Of a DNA stretch of 64,000 bases, positions 57,415 through 64,000 are shown piece by piece. The stretch comes from JBBQWR01 sp038210495. Its GTDB lineage: Bacteria > Planctomycetota > Planctomycetia > Pirellulales > DATAWG01. The stretch spans positions 1 to 64,000 of the forward strand of contig JBBQWR010000022.1 of the NCBI GenBank assembly GCA_038210495.1, written 5' to 3'. The notes under the pieces were generated by a model, which was not told where the DNA came from, made no database searches, and saw only the letters and a list, made by a program, of their open reading frames with translations. The number at the start of each line of letters is the position of its first letter. Within the stretch, counting starts at the first letter, position 1. The position numbers and the translations under genes are program-made.

Positions 57415-57692
57415 GCCGCGGGCGCCGGATGCTTGGCCAGCTTGAGCCGATGGGAGAGGCGCGACTTCACGCGATCGGCCCGATTGGCGTGAATGACCTT
57501 GGCCGCCGCCGCCTTGTCGAGCTTCTTGATCGTAAGTCGAAACGCGGTTTCGCACTCTTCCATTTTGCCGGCCTTAATTAGCTCCAGGACCTTACGAATG
57601 CGGGTCTTCAGTTCGGATTTGGTCGCCCGGTTGCGGGCACGGCGAACGAGACTCTGACGCAGACGCTTCTTGGCGGAGTTGATATTAGGCAT
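57411..57692 (-). CDS. rpsT: Ribosomal protein S20
   Basis: 93 residues from ATG 57692 (MPNINSAKKRLRQSLVRRAR). S20 binds 16S rRNA in the 30S body. Basic helical pattern throughout: NRATKSELKTRIRKVLELIK, KKLDKAAAAKVIHANRADRV and KSRLSHRLKLAKHP. A GTG three codons upstream (57701) is an alternative. The stop codon TAG is shared with the GTAG of a REP element. The C-terminal HPAPAA is the last sequence before the repeat, so the end could have been set by its arrival. Confidence 0.95.
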   Translation of the reverse strand: MPNINSAKKRLRQSLVRRARNRATKSELKTRIRKVLELIKAGKMEECETAFRLTIKKLDKAAAAKVIHANRADRVKSRLSHRLKLAKHPAPAA

Positions 57693-57720
57693 GACAGTCA
57701 CTAAACGGGCTTGAATTGTT

Positions 57721-57745
57721 GTAGGTCGGGCACCCCGTGCCTGAC
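57721..57745 (+). repeat. REP element with GTAG head, copy 3 (family C)
   Basis: GTAG then GTCGGGCAC and GTGCCTGAC around CCC; one mismatch in the stem. It lies upstream of rpsT on the opposite side from copies 1 and 2. Confidence 0.75.
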
Positions 57746-57794
57746 ATGGCGCCGCTGGTCCGGGCTAAAATCGTCCCCGACGCACACCGGCGAA

Positions 57795-59204
57795 TCACTC
57801 ACTATTACGCATTTTCCGAATCTTGTCCAGCCGTGCCGCCACGTCGCGGTAGCCGAAATCGATGCTCGCCAATTGGCTAATGCATTTCTCGGCCGTGTCG
57901 AGATCGGGCGGCTTGAGCGACATCGAAATGACCCCGGCCCGATACAGGGCCTGCTTCCGCAGTTCCGTATCCCGATCGGTCATGCTTGCCAGCGATTCGA
58001 CGTAGTTGGTAACGGCCATATTCCACTGCTCGATCCGCTCGAAACATTTCCCCAGTTCGACCATCACCATCGCCTTCCGCTTCGGATCGCTCCGGGCGGA
58101 TTGGAAGGCTTTGATCGCGTCGTTGAATTTGCCGGCCTTTTTCAGCCGTACGGCCATCTCGTATTTCCAGGTCGTGTTGCCCGGATAGCGGTCGCTGCGG
58201 GCGCGATAGACGGTGAGCTCGACGTTGTTGACCTCGGCCTTCATTCGGTCGAGCAGGTCCTTGTTTTCGTCGTTGGGAGTCTGCTGGGCCCGCTTTTCGG
58301 CGATCAGCAATTGCGCCCGAGCGGCGCGAAGCTGCATGTCTTCGACTTGCTCGCTGACTTTCAAGTCGCCGCCGGTGGCTTGCAACGTTTTCTGCAAGAC
58401 TTCCTCGGCCTCGGCGTATCGTTCTTCCCGGGCGAGCAGTTCGGACAGCTCCGACGCGCTGCCAACATCGGCTACGTTTTCGGCGTGCTGAGCGCGAAGC
58501 TCTTCCTCTCGGCTGAGCGTTTTGCCGTCGATCGTTTTCTTGGGGGCCTTGGCGCCGTCCTTGGTGCTTCCCAGAGCCTGCACCTTGTTGGCATGAACCG
58601 AGGCGATGGCGACCTGCGACTCGTCGTTGTTGGGGTGATGCTTCTTGACGCGTTCCCAGCAAGCCATCGCCTGATCGAACTGGCCGAGTTTTTCCAGGGC
58701 GTCGGCGCACGCGCGATTGATGTCGACATCGCCCGGATCGGTGTGGCTGAGCAGGGCTTGCTTGAGCAGATAAAGCTGCGAATCCGAGGCGCCCAGGCCG
58801 GCCATCGCCGTGGCCGTTTGCATCAGGGCGGGGATGTCCCACGGATTGGTTTTCAAAAGATCCAGCCCGGATTTCACGGCCGTCGGAAAATCCGATTTGC
58901 TCAGGGCCTTTTTCAGGGCGGCGCGCGGTCCGCCGATGCCCAGGCTAAAACCGCTTCCCTTTTTCTTATTGTTGAATTTCTTTTGAATAGTTTCGATAAA
59001 CGACTTGATGTAGACCAGATTGCCGGGGTCGGCGTCCACCGCTTGGAGAAACATATCGACGGCGTAATCGAGATTTCGCTGTTTGACGCTCTGCTCTCCC
59101 TTGTCGAAGGCCGCCTGGGCGCGAGCGCGCTGGGCGGCGGTCAGTGGCTTTCGCTGGGGCAGCGTGGGCTTCTCCGGTCGATCGTCGTGTTCGTCGTTCG
59201 CCAT
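57795..59204 (-). CDS. TPR protein (469 aa)
   Basis: 469 residues from ATG 59204; the longer frame to 59294 begins with residues unlike the rest. No signal peptide, so cytoplasmic. The N-terminus is charged (MANDEHDDRPEKPTLPQRKP). TPR-like pairs follow: RARAQAAFDKGEQSVKQRNL DYA, LDLLKTNPWDIPALMQTATA, INRACADALEKLGQFDQAMA CWERV, KYEMAVRLKKAGKFNDAIKA FQSA and MVELGKCFERIEQWNMAVTN YVES. An acidic/basic middle part (DGKTLSREEELRAQHAENVA) resembles a linker. Role unknown; proteins of this type are common in planctomycetes and may be scaffolds. It lies between rpsT and the fused cobA-hemD gene. Confidence 0.85.
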   Translation of the reverse strand: MANDEHDDRPEKPTLPQRKPLTAAQRARAQAAFDKGEQSVKQRNLDYAVDMFLQAVDADPGNLVYIKSFIETIQKKFNNKKKGSGFSLGIGGPRAALKKALSKSDFPTAVKSGLDLLKTNPWDIPALMQTATAMAGLGASDSQLYLLKQALLSHTDPGDVDINRACADALEKLGQFDQAMACWERVKKHHPNNDESQVAIASVHANKVQALGSTKDGAKAPKKTIDGKTLSREEELRAQHAENVADVGSASELSELLAREERYAEAEEVLQKTLQATGGDLKVSEQVEDMQLRAARAQLLIAEKRAQQTPNDENKDLLDRMKAEVNNVELTVYRARSDRYPGNTTWKYEMAVRLKKAGKFNDAIKAFQSARSDPKRKAMVMVELGKCFERIEQWNMAVTNYVESLASMTDRDTELRKQALYRAGVISMSLKPPDLDTAEKCISQLASIDFGYRDVAARLDKIRKMRNSE

Positions 59205-59385
59205 GGGTCCAATAGCAAGTGGGCAATCTTCCGCCCATAGTGATCGCGGCCTAGCGGCAAAAAACGAGCCGCCCGCCAATGGGATTCGCAGCAAATCGCC
59301 TGTATTCTAACATGGAGAACAAGCGGAAAACAATTGACCGCTGAAGCGGCGCCGCAGACTTTGCATCCCGCTCCCGACTTCCGAG

Positions 59386-59413
59386 AGCGCGTCGCGAGCG
59401 AAGGCGGCTAAGT
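59386..59413 (-). repeat. TTAGCCG-led GC-rich repeat
   Basis: Minus strand TTAGCCGCCTTCGCTCGCGA then CGCGC. Same lead-in as family A with a different inner stem. Confidence 0.4.
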
Positions 59414-59468
59414 GTGTTTATAAAACGCCAGAAACTCCCCTCTCCCGACCTCTCTTTTCTACAACGCC

Positions 59469-60986
59469 ATGCCGACCCCCGCTGTAACCGCTGTCGGCAA
59501 AGTCTTCCTGATCGGCGCCGGGCCAGGCGATCCGGGGCTGATCACGTGGCGCGGCGTCGAGTGCCTGCGCCGGGCCGATGTGGTGCTCTACGATTACTTG
59601 GTCAATCCGGCCATTTTGCGCCATACGCGAGCCGACGCCGAATTGCAATCGCTCGGCCGGCATCGGGGCGAGCGGCTCTGGACGCAGACGGAGATTAATG
59701 ACCGGATGGTTGAAATGGCCAAGCGGGGACTTAATATCGCGAGACTCAAAGGGGGCGACCCGATTATCTTTGGCCGGCTGGCGGAGGAGATCGACGCTCT
59801 AGTGTCGGGTGGCGTTCCCTATGAAATCGTGCCCGGTGTCACGGCCGCGCTGGCGGCGGGCAGCTACGCCGGCATCTGCGTGACCCATCGCGAACAAGCC
59901 TCGGCCGTGGCGCTTATTACTGGGCACGAGCAGGAAGGCAAAACCGCGCCGGAGCTCGATTATGAAGCCCTGGCCCGTTTTCCCGGGACCCTCGTGTTTT
60001 ACATGGGCGTCACGACCGCGCCGCAATGGGCAACTCGGTTGATCGAATCGGGCAAGCCGCCCAATACTCCGGCGGCAATCGTCCGTCGCTGCACGTGGCC
60101 GGATCAGCAAGTCATCTCGACCACGTTGGCCGACGTCGCGAACGAATTGGCGGCGGCAAAAATGCGGCCCCCGGCGATCGTCATCATCGGGGACGTGGCC
60201 GCAGCGCCGGCCGATTGGTTTGCCACGCGACCGCTTTTTGGCCAACGAGTGTTGGTAACACGGCCACTTGGCCAGACAGCCGGGTTGGAGGGGCCTCTGA
60301 CCGAACTGGGCGCCATGTGCATGATCCAACCGGCGATCGAAATTTGTCCGCCCGCGAATTGGTTGGCTGTCGATGCCATGCTCGACCGGCTCAGCGAATT
60401 CGATTGGTTGGTTTTCTCAAGCGCGAACGGCGTACGATTCTTGCTCGATCGGCTCTTGTCAACCGGCGGCGACCTGCGGCGACTCGGGAAATCGCGACTT
60501 GCCGCGATCGGGCCGGGAACCTCGGAAGAACTGGCCCGCTACCATCTGCGGGCGGACGTTCAGCCGGATGAGTATCGCGCCGAATCGCTGGCGGCCGCTT
60601 TGAAAGGCGATGCTCAAGGTCGACGCTTCTTGCTCGTTCGCGCCAATCGCGGACGTGAAGTTCTCGCTGAGGAATTGACCGCCGCCGGTGGCGCGGTCGA
60701 GCAAGTCGTCGTTTACGAAAGTCGCGACGTGACCGCGGCCGATGAGCAAGTCGTCTCGGCCCTGTCGGAAGGACGCATCGACTGGATCACCGTCACTAGT
60801 TCCGCAATCGCCCATTCGTTGGCGCGAATGTTCGGCGACAGCCTTCGCCGCGCGAAGTTGGCTAGCATCAGCCCGATAACATCAGGCACGCTGCGCGAAT
60901 TGGGCTTTGAGCCAGCGGTCGACGCCAATCCGTATACAATGCCCGCGCTGGTAGCAGCCCTCGTCGCCGCCGAAAATAGTACATAG
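59469..60986 (+). CDS. cobA-hemD: Fused uroporphyrinogen-III C-methyltransferase and uroporphyrinogen-III synthase
   Basis: 505 residues. Residues about 10-250 are a SAM-dependent tetrapyrrole methylase: VFLIGAGPGDPGLITWRGVE, DVVLYDYLVNPAIL, ARLKGGDPIIFGRLAEEI, VPYEIVPGVTAALAAGSYAG, VFYMGVTTAPQWATRLIESG and RPPAIVIIGDVA. Residues about 255-500 are HemD: RVLVTRPLGQTAGLEGPLTE LGA, WLVFSSANGVRFLLDRLLST, RFLLVRANRGREVLAEELTA AGG and WITVTSSAIAHSLARMFGD. HemD closes hydroxymethylbilane to uroporphyrinogen III; the methylase makes precorrin-2, leading to sirohaem or cobalamin. Fusion is seen in several phyla. No hemC or other haem genes adjoin it. Confidence 0.95.
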   Translation: MPTPAVTAVGKVFLIGAGPGDPGLITWRGVECLRRADVVLYDYLVNPAILRHTRADAELQSLGRHRGERLWTQTEINDRMVEMAKRGLNIARLKGGDPIIFGRLAEEIDALVSGGVPYEIVPGVTAALAAGSYAGICVTHREQASAVALITGHEQEGKTAPELDYEALARFPGTLVFYMGVTTAPQWATRLIESGKPPNTPAAIVRRCTWPDQQVISTTLADVANELAAAKMRPPAIVIIGDVAAAPADWFATRPLFGQRVLVTRPLGQTAGLEGPLTELGAMCMIQPAIEICPPANWLAVDAMLDRLSEFDWLVFSSANGVRFLLDRLLSTGGDLRRLGKSRLAAIGPGTSEELARYHLRADVQPDEYRAESLAAALKGDAQGRRFLLVRANRGREVLAEELTAAGGAVEQVVVYESRDVTAADEQVVSALSEGRIDWITVTSSAIAHSLARMFGDSLRRAKLASISPITSGTLRELGFEPAVDANPYTMPALVAALVAAENST

Positions 60987-61004
60987 TCGCGGCATCCTGC
61001 GGCG
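60981..61004 (+). repeat. REP-like family A copy
   Basis: ACATAGTCGCGGCATCCTGC then GGCG. The first bases overlap the end of cobA-hemD, whose TAG stop is in ACATAGTCGC. Confidence 0.65.
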
Positions 61005-61108
61005 CCGTGCATTTCGGTGTTGCACGCATTGACGCAATATGTTGGATGACTCCCGACTCCGGCCCTACAATTCAAGGCGCTGGCGATGACATCTCTCAAG
61101 AGGCACAC

Positions 61109-62785
61109 ATGACGGACCCGGCGAGCGAACCTTGGGTGGAAGGCAAGACGCTGGGCGAGGCGCTGGCCGCTGTCGCCGCGAGGCACGGCGACAACGACGC
61201 GCTGGTGTTCCCCCGGCTCAATATTCGATTGTCTTACCGCAAGTTTAACGACGCGGTTACTCAAGCGGCGCGCGGGCTGTTGGCTCTGGGACTCTCGCCC
61301 GGCCAGCACGTGGCGATCTGGGCCACGAACGTGCCTGAATGGGTGATACTTCAATTCGCGGCGGCGCGAGTCGGCATCGTGCTAGTGACGATCAATCCGG
61401 CTTACCGTCCGTTCGAGCTAAAATTCGTGCTTAAGCAGTGCGACGCCGCGGCACTATTTTTGGTCGATCGGTTTCGTTCCTCAAATTATTTCGAGATGTT
61501 GGCGGAGGTTTGCCCCGAATTAGCGCAAACGGCGCCAGGCGAATTGAACTCGCCTGATTTTCCGGAGCTGCGATGGGTCGTGTCGCTTCGCGGCGATCCA
61601 CCGGCTGGAGCAATTTCGTGGGAAGAAATGTGCCGCCGCGGAGAGCAGGTCGAGCCCGCGCGCGTCGAATCGATTACCGCCGCGCTTCGGCCCGACGACG
61701 CGATCAATATCCAATACACGTCCGGCACCACGGGCTTTCCCAAAGCAGCGACGCTCAGCCATCGCAATCTGCTGTACGACACCTATTACGTCGGCCAGCG
61801 GCTGAGTCTCACGGAACGGGATCGGGTCTGTATTCCCGTACCGTTGTATCATTGCTTCGGATGCGTGCTGGGAACCATCTGCGCGACGATCCATGGGGCC
61901 GCGATGATCGTGCCCGCCGAATCGTTCGACGCCGCGGCGACGCTCGAAGCCGTGGAGCGCGAGCGGGCCACCGCGCTCTACGGCGTCCCCACGATGTTCA
62001 TCGCCGAGCTGCACGATCCCACGCGAGTCCACCGCGATTTGTCGTCGCTCAGGACCGGCATCATGTCGGGCAGTCCTTGTCCGATCGAGACGATGCGGAC
62101 GGTTGTCAACGAGATGGGTTGCAGGGAAATCACCATCGCTTACGGTCAGACGGAAGCGTCCCCCGTGATTACGCAAACCGGCATCAACGATCCGCTCGAG
62201 CTGCGCGTCGAGACCGTCGGCCGTCCGCTGCCAGGGGTCGAAGTCCGACTCATCGATCCGGCGACCGGCGAGATCGTCGGCGATAATGTTCCCGGCGAAC
62301 TGTGCGCGCACGGGCCGATCGTCATGCTCGGCTATTACAAGAACCCCGATGCGACCGCAGCCGCAATCGACGCCGAGGGCTGGCTGCACACGGGCGATCT
62401 AGCCGTGCGACTGCCGGGCGGCTACTACAAGATCACGGGCCGAATCAAAGACATGGTCATCCGGGGCGGCGAAAACATCTACCCGCGCGAGATCGAGGAA
62501 TTCCTCTTCACGCACCCGGCCATCGAGCAGGCGTCGGTCGTCGGCGTCCCCGATCCAAAATACGGCGAGGAGCTATGCGCTTGGGTCAAGCTCAAGCACT
62601 CGGCCAGGGCCACCGAGGAGCAGCTCCGCGAATTCTGCCGCGGCAAGCTGGCCCACTATAAAATCCCCCGCTACGTCCGGTTCGTCGATAGCTTTCCGCA
62701 AACCGTGACCGGCAAGATTCAAAAATTCAAAATCCGCGAGCAAATGCGCAACGAGTTGGGGCTGAGCGAGCAGGCGACGGCGTGA
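61109..62785 (+). CDS. Long- or medium-chain acyl-CoA synthetase (AMP-binding, FadD/FACL-like)
   Basis: 558 residues from ATG 61109, with AGAGG close upstream; the open frame to 61007 includes repeat sequence. It activates a fatty acid to acyl-CoA through an acyl-adenylate. Motifs: INIQYTSGTTGFPKAATLSH (P-loop, A3), ALYGVPTMFIAEL, ITIAYGQTEASPVIT (A5), DAEGWLHTGDLAVRLPGGYY KITGR (A7-A8), RGGENIYPREIEEFLF and a final PQTVTGKIQKFKIRE with the acylation lysine. No beta-oxidation gene is adjacent. Full-length. Confidence 0.93.
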   Translation: MTDPASEPWVEGKTLGEALAAVAARHGDNDALVFPRLNIRLSYRKFNDAVTQAARGLLALGLSPGQHVAIWATNVPEWVILQFAAARVGIVLVTINPAYRPFELKFVLKQCDAAALFLVDRFRSSNYFEMLAEVCPELAQTAPGELNSPDFPELRWVVSLRGDPPAGAISWEEMCRRGEQVEPARVESITAALRPDDAINIQYTSGTTGFPKAATLSHRNLLYDTYYVGQRLSLTERDRVCIPVPLYHCFGCVLGTICATIHGAAMIVPAESFDAAATLEAVERERATALYGVPTMFIAELHDPTRVHRDLSSLRTGIMSGSPCPIETMRTVVNEMGCREITIAYGQTEASPVITQTGINDPLELRVETVGRPLPGVEVRLIDPATGEIVGDNVPGELCAHGPIVMLGYYKNPDATAAAIDAEGWLHTGDLAVRLPGGYYKITGRIKDMVIRGGENIYPREIEEFLFTHPAIEQASVVGVPDPKYGEELCAWVKLKHSARATEEQLREFCRGKLAHYKIPRYVRFVDSFPQTVTGKIQKFKIREQMRNELGLSEQATA

Positions 62786-62819
62786 AATCGGGGATGAAAT
62801 TCCGCAGTCGCGTCTGCCG

Positions 62820-63121
62820 CAATCAAGTTTCCCGGGTGCGTTGGATCCAGTCGGTCATTGATTTCAGATCCTGACCCCAGAACAGCGTCCGACCCCGAGC
62901 TTGGCCCCTCGGTATTTCGCCGCCATCGCGTCGGAGATTTTGACTGCCCGCTCGGACATTCGCTCTTCGGCGAACCACCATTGCGGCGTCTCCGCAGCGC
63001 CAAGGGCGAGCGCGAGTCCGATAAGCTCGGCTTCTGCCATAGGAGCCATTCTCGCGGCAACGATCGGACCTTGACTGTCGCGCAGTGGCAATTGGGAAGT
63101 TAAATTTTTTGAGCGACGCAT
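62820..63121 (-). pseudogene. Possible small gene broken by a frameshift
   Basis: From about 63050 the minus strand reads MAPMAEAELIGLALALGAAE and WWFAEERMSERAVKISDAMA AKYRGAKLG, then meets a stop at 62864 in that frame. The next frame continues with GRTLFWGQDLKSMTDWIQRT RET to a stop near 62821. The two pieces together look like one small protein of about 75-80 residues. I do not recognise the family. It may be chance. Confidence 0.3.
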
Positions 63122-63288
63122 TTCATCGCCTTCGCGAAAACGGGGACGTCAATCTATTGCCGAGCGAAATTTTCGAGCAACGCACGGCTTTGCCGCGGAC
63201 GGCGGCTGCTCGTGTACAAAATTATAGAACGGCTAGTCAAATCCTCTCGCACGAAAAAAAGTCTCTCATTCGAATGGAAAGAACCATT

Positions 63289-63323
63289 AAAAAAGACCTC
63301 CGCGTCGATACGCGGAGGTCTTT
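63289..63323 (-). terminator. Rho-independent terminator of the sigma factor gene
   Basis: Stem AAAGACCTCCGCG/CGCGGAGGTCTTT around a 6-base loop TCGATA, ending in TTTTTT on the minus strand, 41 bases after the sigma stop codon. The flanking A and T runs make it potentially bidirectional. Confidence 0.88.
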
Positions 63324-63363
63324 CGGGAATCACTGTCAATCGGTCGAACCGGCGGCCGAATGC

Positions 63364-64000
63364 TTAATCCAAAAATCCAACGAGCTCTTGGCTGCGGCTG
63401 GGCTGCTGGAGTTTGCGGACGGCCTTGGCCTCGATCTGGCGAATGCGTTCGCGGGTTACTTTGAAAATGTGGCCGACTTCTTCTAGCGTGTAACTGTAGC
63501 CGTCTCCCAGGCCGTAGCGAAGCTTGATGATCTCGCGCTCGCGGTAGCTGAGCGTCTTGAGCACCTTCGCAATTCGGCCGCGGAGCATTTCCTGTGCGGC
63601 GCCGATGGCCGGGTTCTCCGCGCCCGAATCGGGAAGCAGATCGCCAAAATGGCTATCTTCGCTATTGCCGACCGGCCGATCGAGACTGATCGGATAACGG
63701 CTCATGGCCAGCACGCGGCGAGTCTCGTCGACGGCCGTGCCCGAGGCGATGGCCGTCTCTTCGATCGTCGGTTCGCGGCCGAGTTTCTGGAGCAACTGCC
63801 GCGAGACATTCCGCACGCGCGACATTGTCTCGACCATGTGAACTGGAATCCGAATCGTGCGGCTCTGATCGGCGACCGCCCGGGTGATCGCTTGGCGAAT
63901 CCACCACGTGGCATAGGTGCAGAACTTGAACCCGCGGCGATACTCGAACTTATCGACGGCTCGCATCAGGCCGGCGTTGCCTTCTTGGATCAAATCCAAG
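63364..64000 (-). CDS. rpoD: Primary sigma-70 factor (RpoD/SigA), N-terminal part beyond the window
   Basis: The C-terminal 211 residues are visible; the frame runs off the right edge. Region 2: DLIQEGNAGLMRAVDKFEYR RGFKFCTYATWWIRQAITRA, the -10 recognition helix, and RTIRIPVHMVE. Region 3: SRQLLQKLGREPTIEETAIA and ISLDRPVGNSEDSHFGDLL. Region 4: LSYREREIIKLRYGLGDGYS YTLEEVGHIFKVTRERIRQI EAKAVRKLQ, the -35 recognition HTH. This strong match to group 1 factors, with the full RIPVHM and RERIRQIE motifs, points to the housekeeping sigma factor, though a group 2 paralog cannot be excluded. Followed by a strong terminator. Confidence 0.95.
   Translation of the reverse strand, partial: LDLIQEGNAGLMRAVDKFEYRRGFKFCTYATWWIRQAITRAVADQSRTIRIPVHMVETMSRVRNVSRQLLQKLGREPTIEETAIASGTAVDETRRVLAMSRYPISLDRPVGNSEDSHFGDLLPDSGAENPAIGAAQEMLRGRIAKVLKTLSYREREIIKLRYGLGDGYSYTLEEVGHIFKVTRERIRQIEAKAVRKLQQPSRSQELVGFLD

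Larger units (their letters stand above)
62786..63363. other. Region between the acyl-CoA synthetase and sigma factor genes
   Basis: Holds a possible broken minus-strand gene (62820-63121) and the terminator of the sigma factor gene (63289-63323). The rest shows nothing. Confidence 0.5.

Noticed and set aside
57711..59240. Long plus-strand open frame of about 509 codons
   Set aside because: It is antisense to the TPR gene, has no domain, and consists of residues typical of reversed GC-rich coding sequence.
1..64000. tRNA, rRNA, CRISPR array, prophage, or complete insertion sequence
   Set aside because: Looked for T-loop-like GTTCGA runs, regularly spaced direct repeats, integrase and transposase genes. 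Only the partial RAYT gene was found.

Overview
The window looks like a chromosomal segment of a planctomycete, most like the Pirellulales. The evidence is gene content: a Tat-signal DUF1501 protein beside a DUF1549/DUF1553 protein, a sulfatase beside its formylglycine-generating enzyme, a PEP-CTERM protein, a short membrane protein with the QFALRTLL motif, and very long TPR proteins. Base composition is GC-rich throughout. No rRNA, tRNA, CRISPR array, prophage or complete insertion sequence was seen.

Layout. 1-5.5 kb: the start of a REP-associated transposase, then the sulfatase-activating enzyme, its sulfatase and a FadL-like outer-membrane protein. 5.7-9.3 kb: the DUF1501 and DUF1549/DUF1553 pair on the minus strand. 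9.7-17.3 kb: a FemAB/GNAT-type protein, a GNAT toxin with an RHH antitoxin, small membrane and lipoproteins, a large TPR-CHAT protein, and an antitoxin next to a truncated PIN toxin. 18-23.6 kb: unlinked single genes (an O-methyltransferase, a short MscS channel, a sugar-nucleotide epimerase, a TerC-family protein). 24-33.9 kb: a same-strand cluster of a 1072-residue TPR protein, ExbB-like and ExbD-like proteins, and a 1466-residue membrane-anchored, Gly-rich protein ending in a squalene-cyclase-like domain. 34-40.2 kb: a minus-strand set with a PilM-PilN-like fusion and two single-pass membrane proteins. 40.5-45 kb: a secreted agmatine-deiminase-like enzyme, a frameshifted AbrB-type antitoxin, proB and a CNNM/CorC-type protein. 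45-49.1 kb: a gluzincin-like protease divergent from an MlaE-MlaF-MlaD lipid transporter. 49.5-55.6 kb: a large lipoprotein, an ABC ATPase, Maf, a PEP-CTERM protein and a CsrA with a long tail. 55.7-64 kb: mostly housekeeping genes (metF, rpsT, a fused cobA-hemD, an acyl-CoA synthetase and the primary sigma factor, which runs off the right edge).

The least ordinary feature is the intergenic DNA. Several families of short palindromes recur between genes. One family (core stem CGCGGCA/TGCCGCG after TAGC) is present about ten times, one copy lying in frame inside maf. Another carries the GTAG-plus-hairpin form of classical REP elements, and one of its copies supplies the stop codon of rpsT. The REP-type transposase at the left edge is a plausible mobiliser. 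The cluster at 24-34 kb is the best candidate for a poorly described protein system: it has the parts of an Exb/Tol motor, with a giant protein in the place where a TonB-like transducer would be expected.
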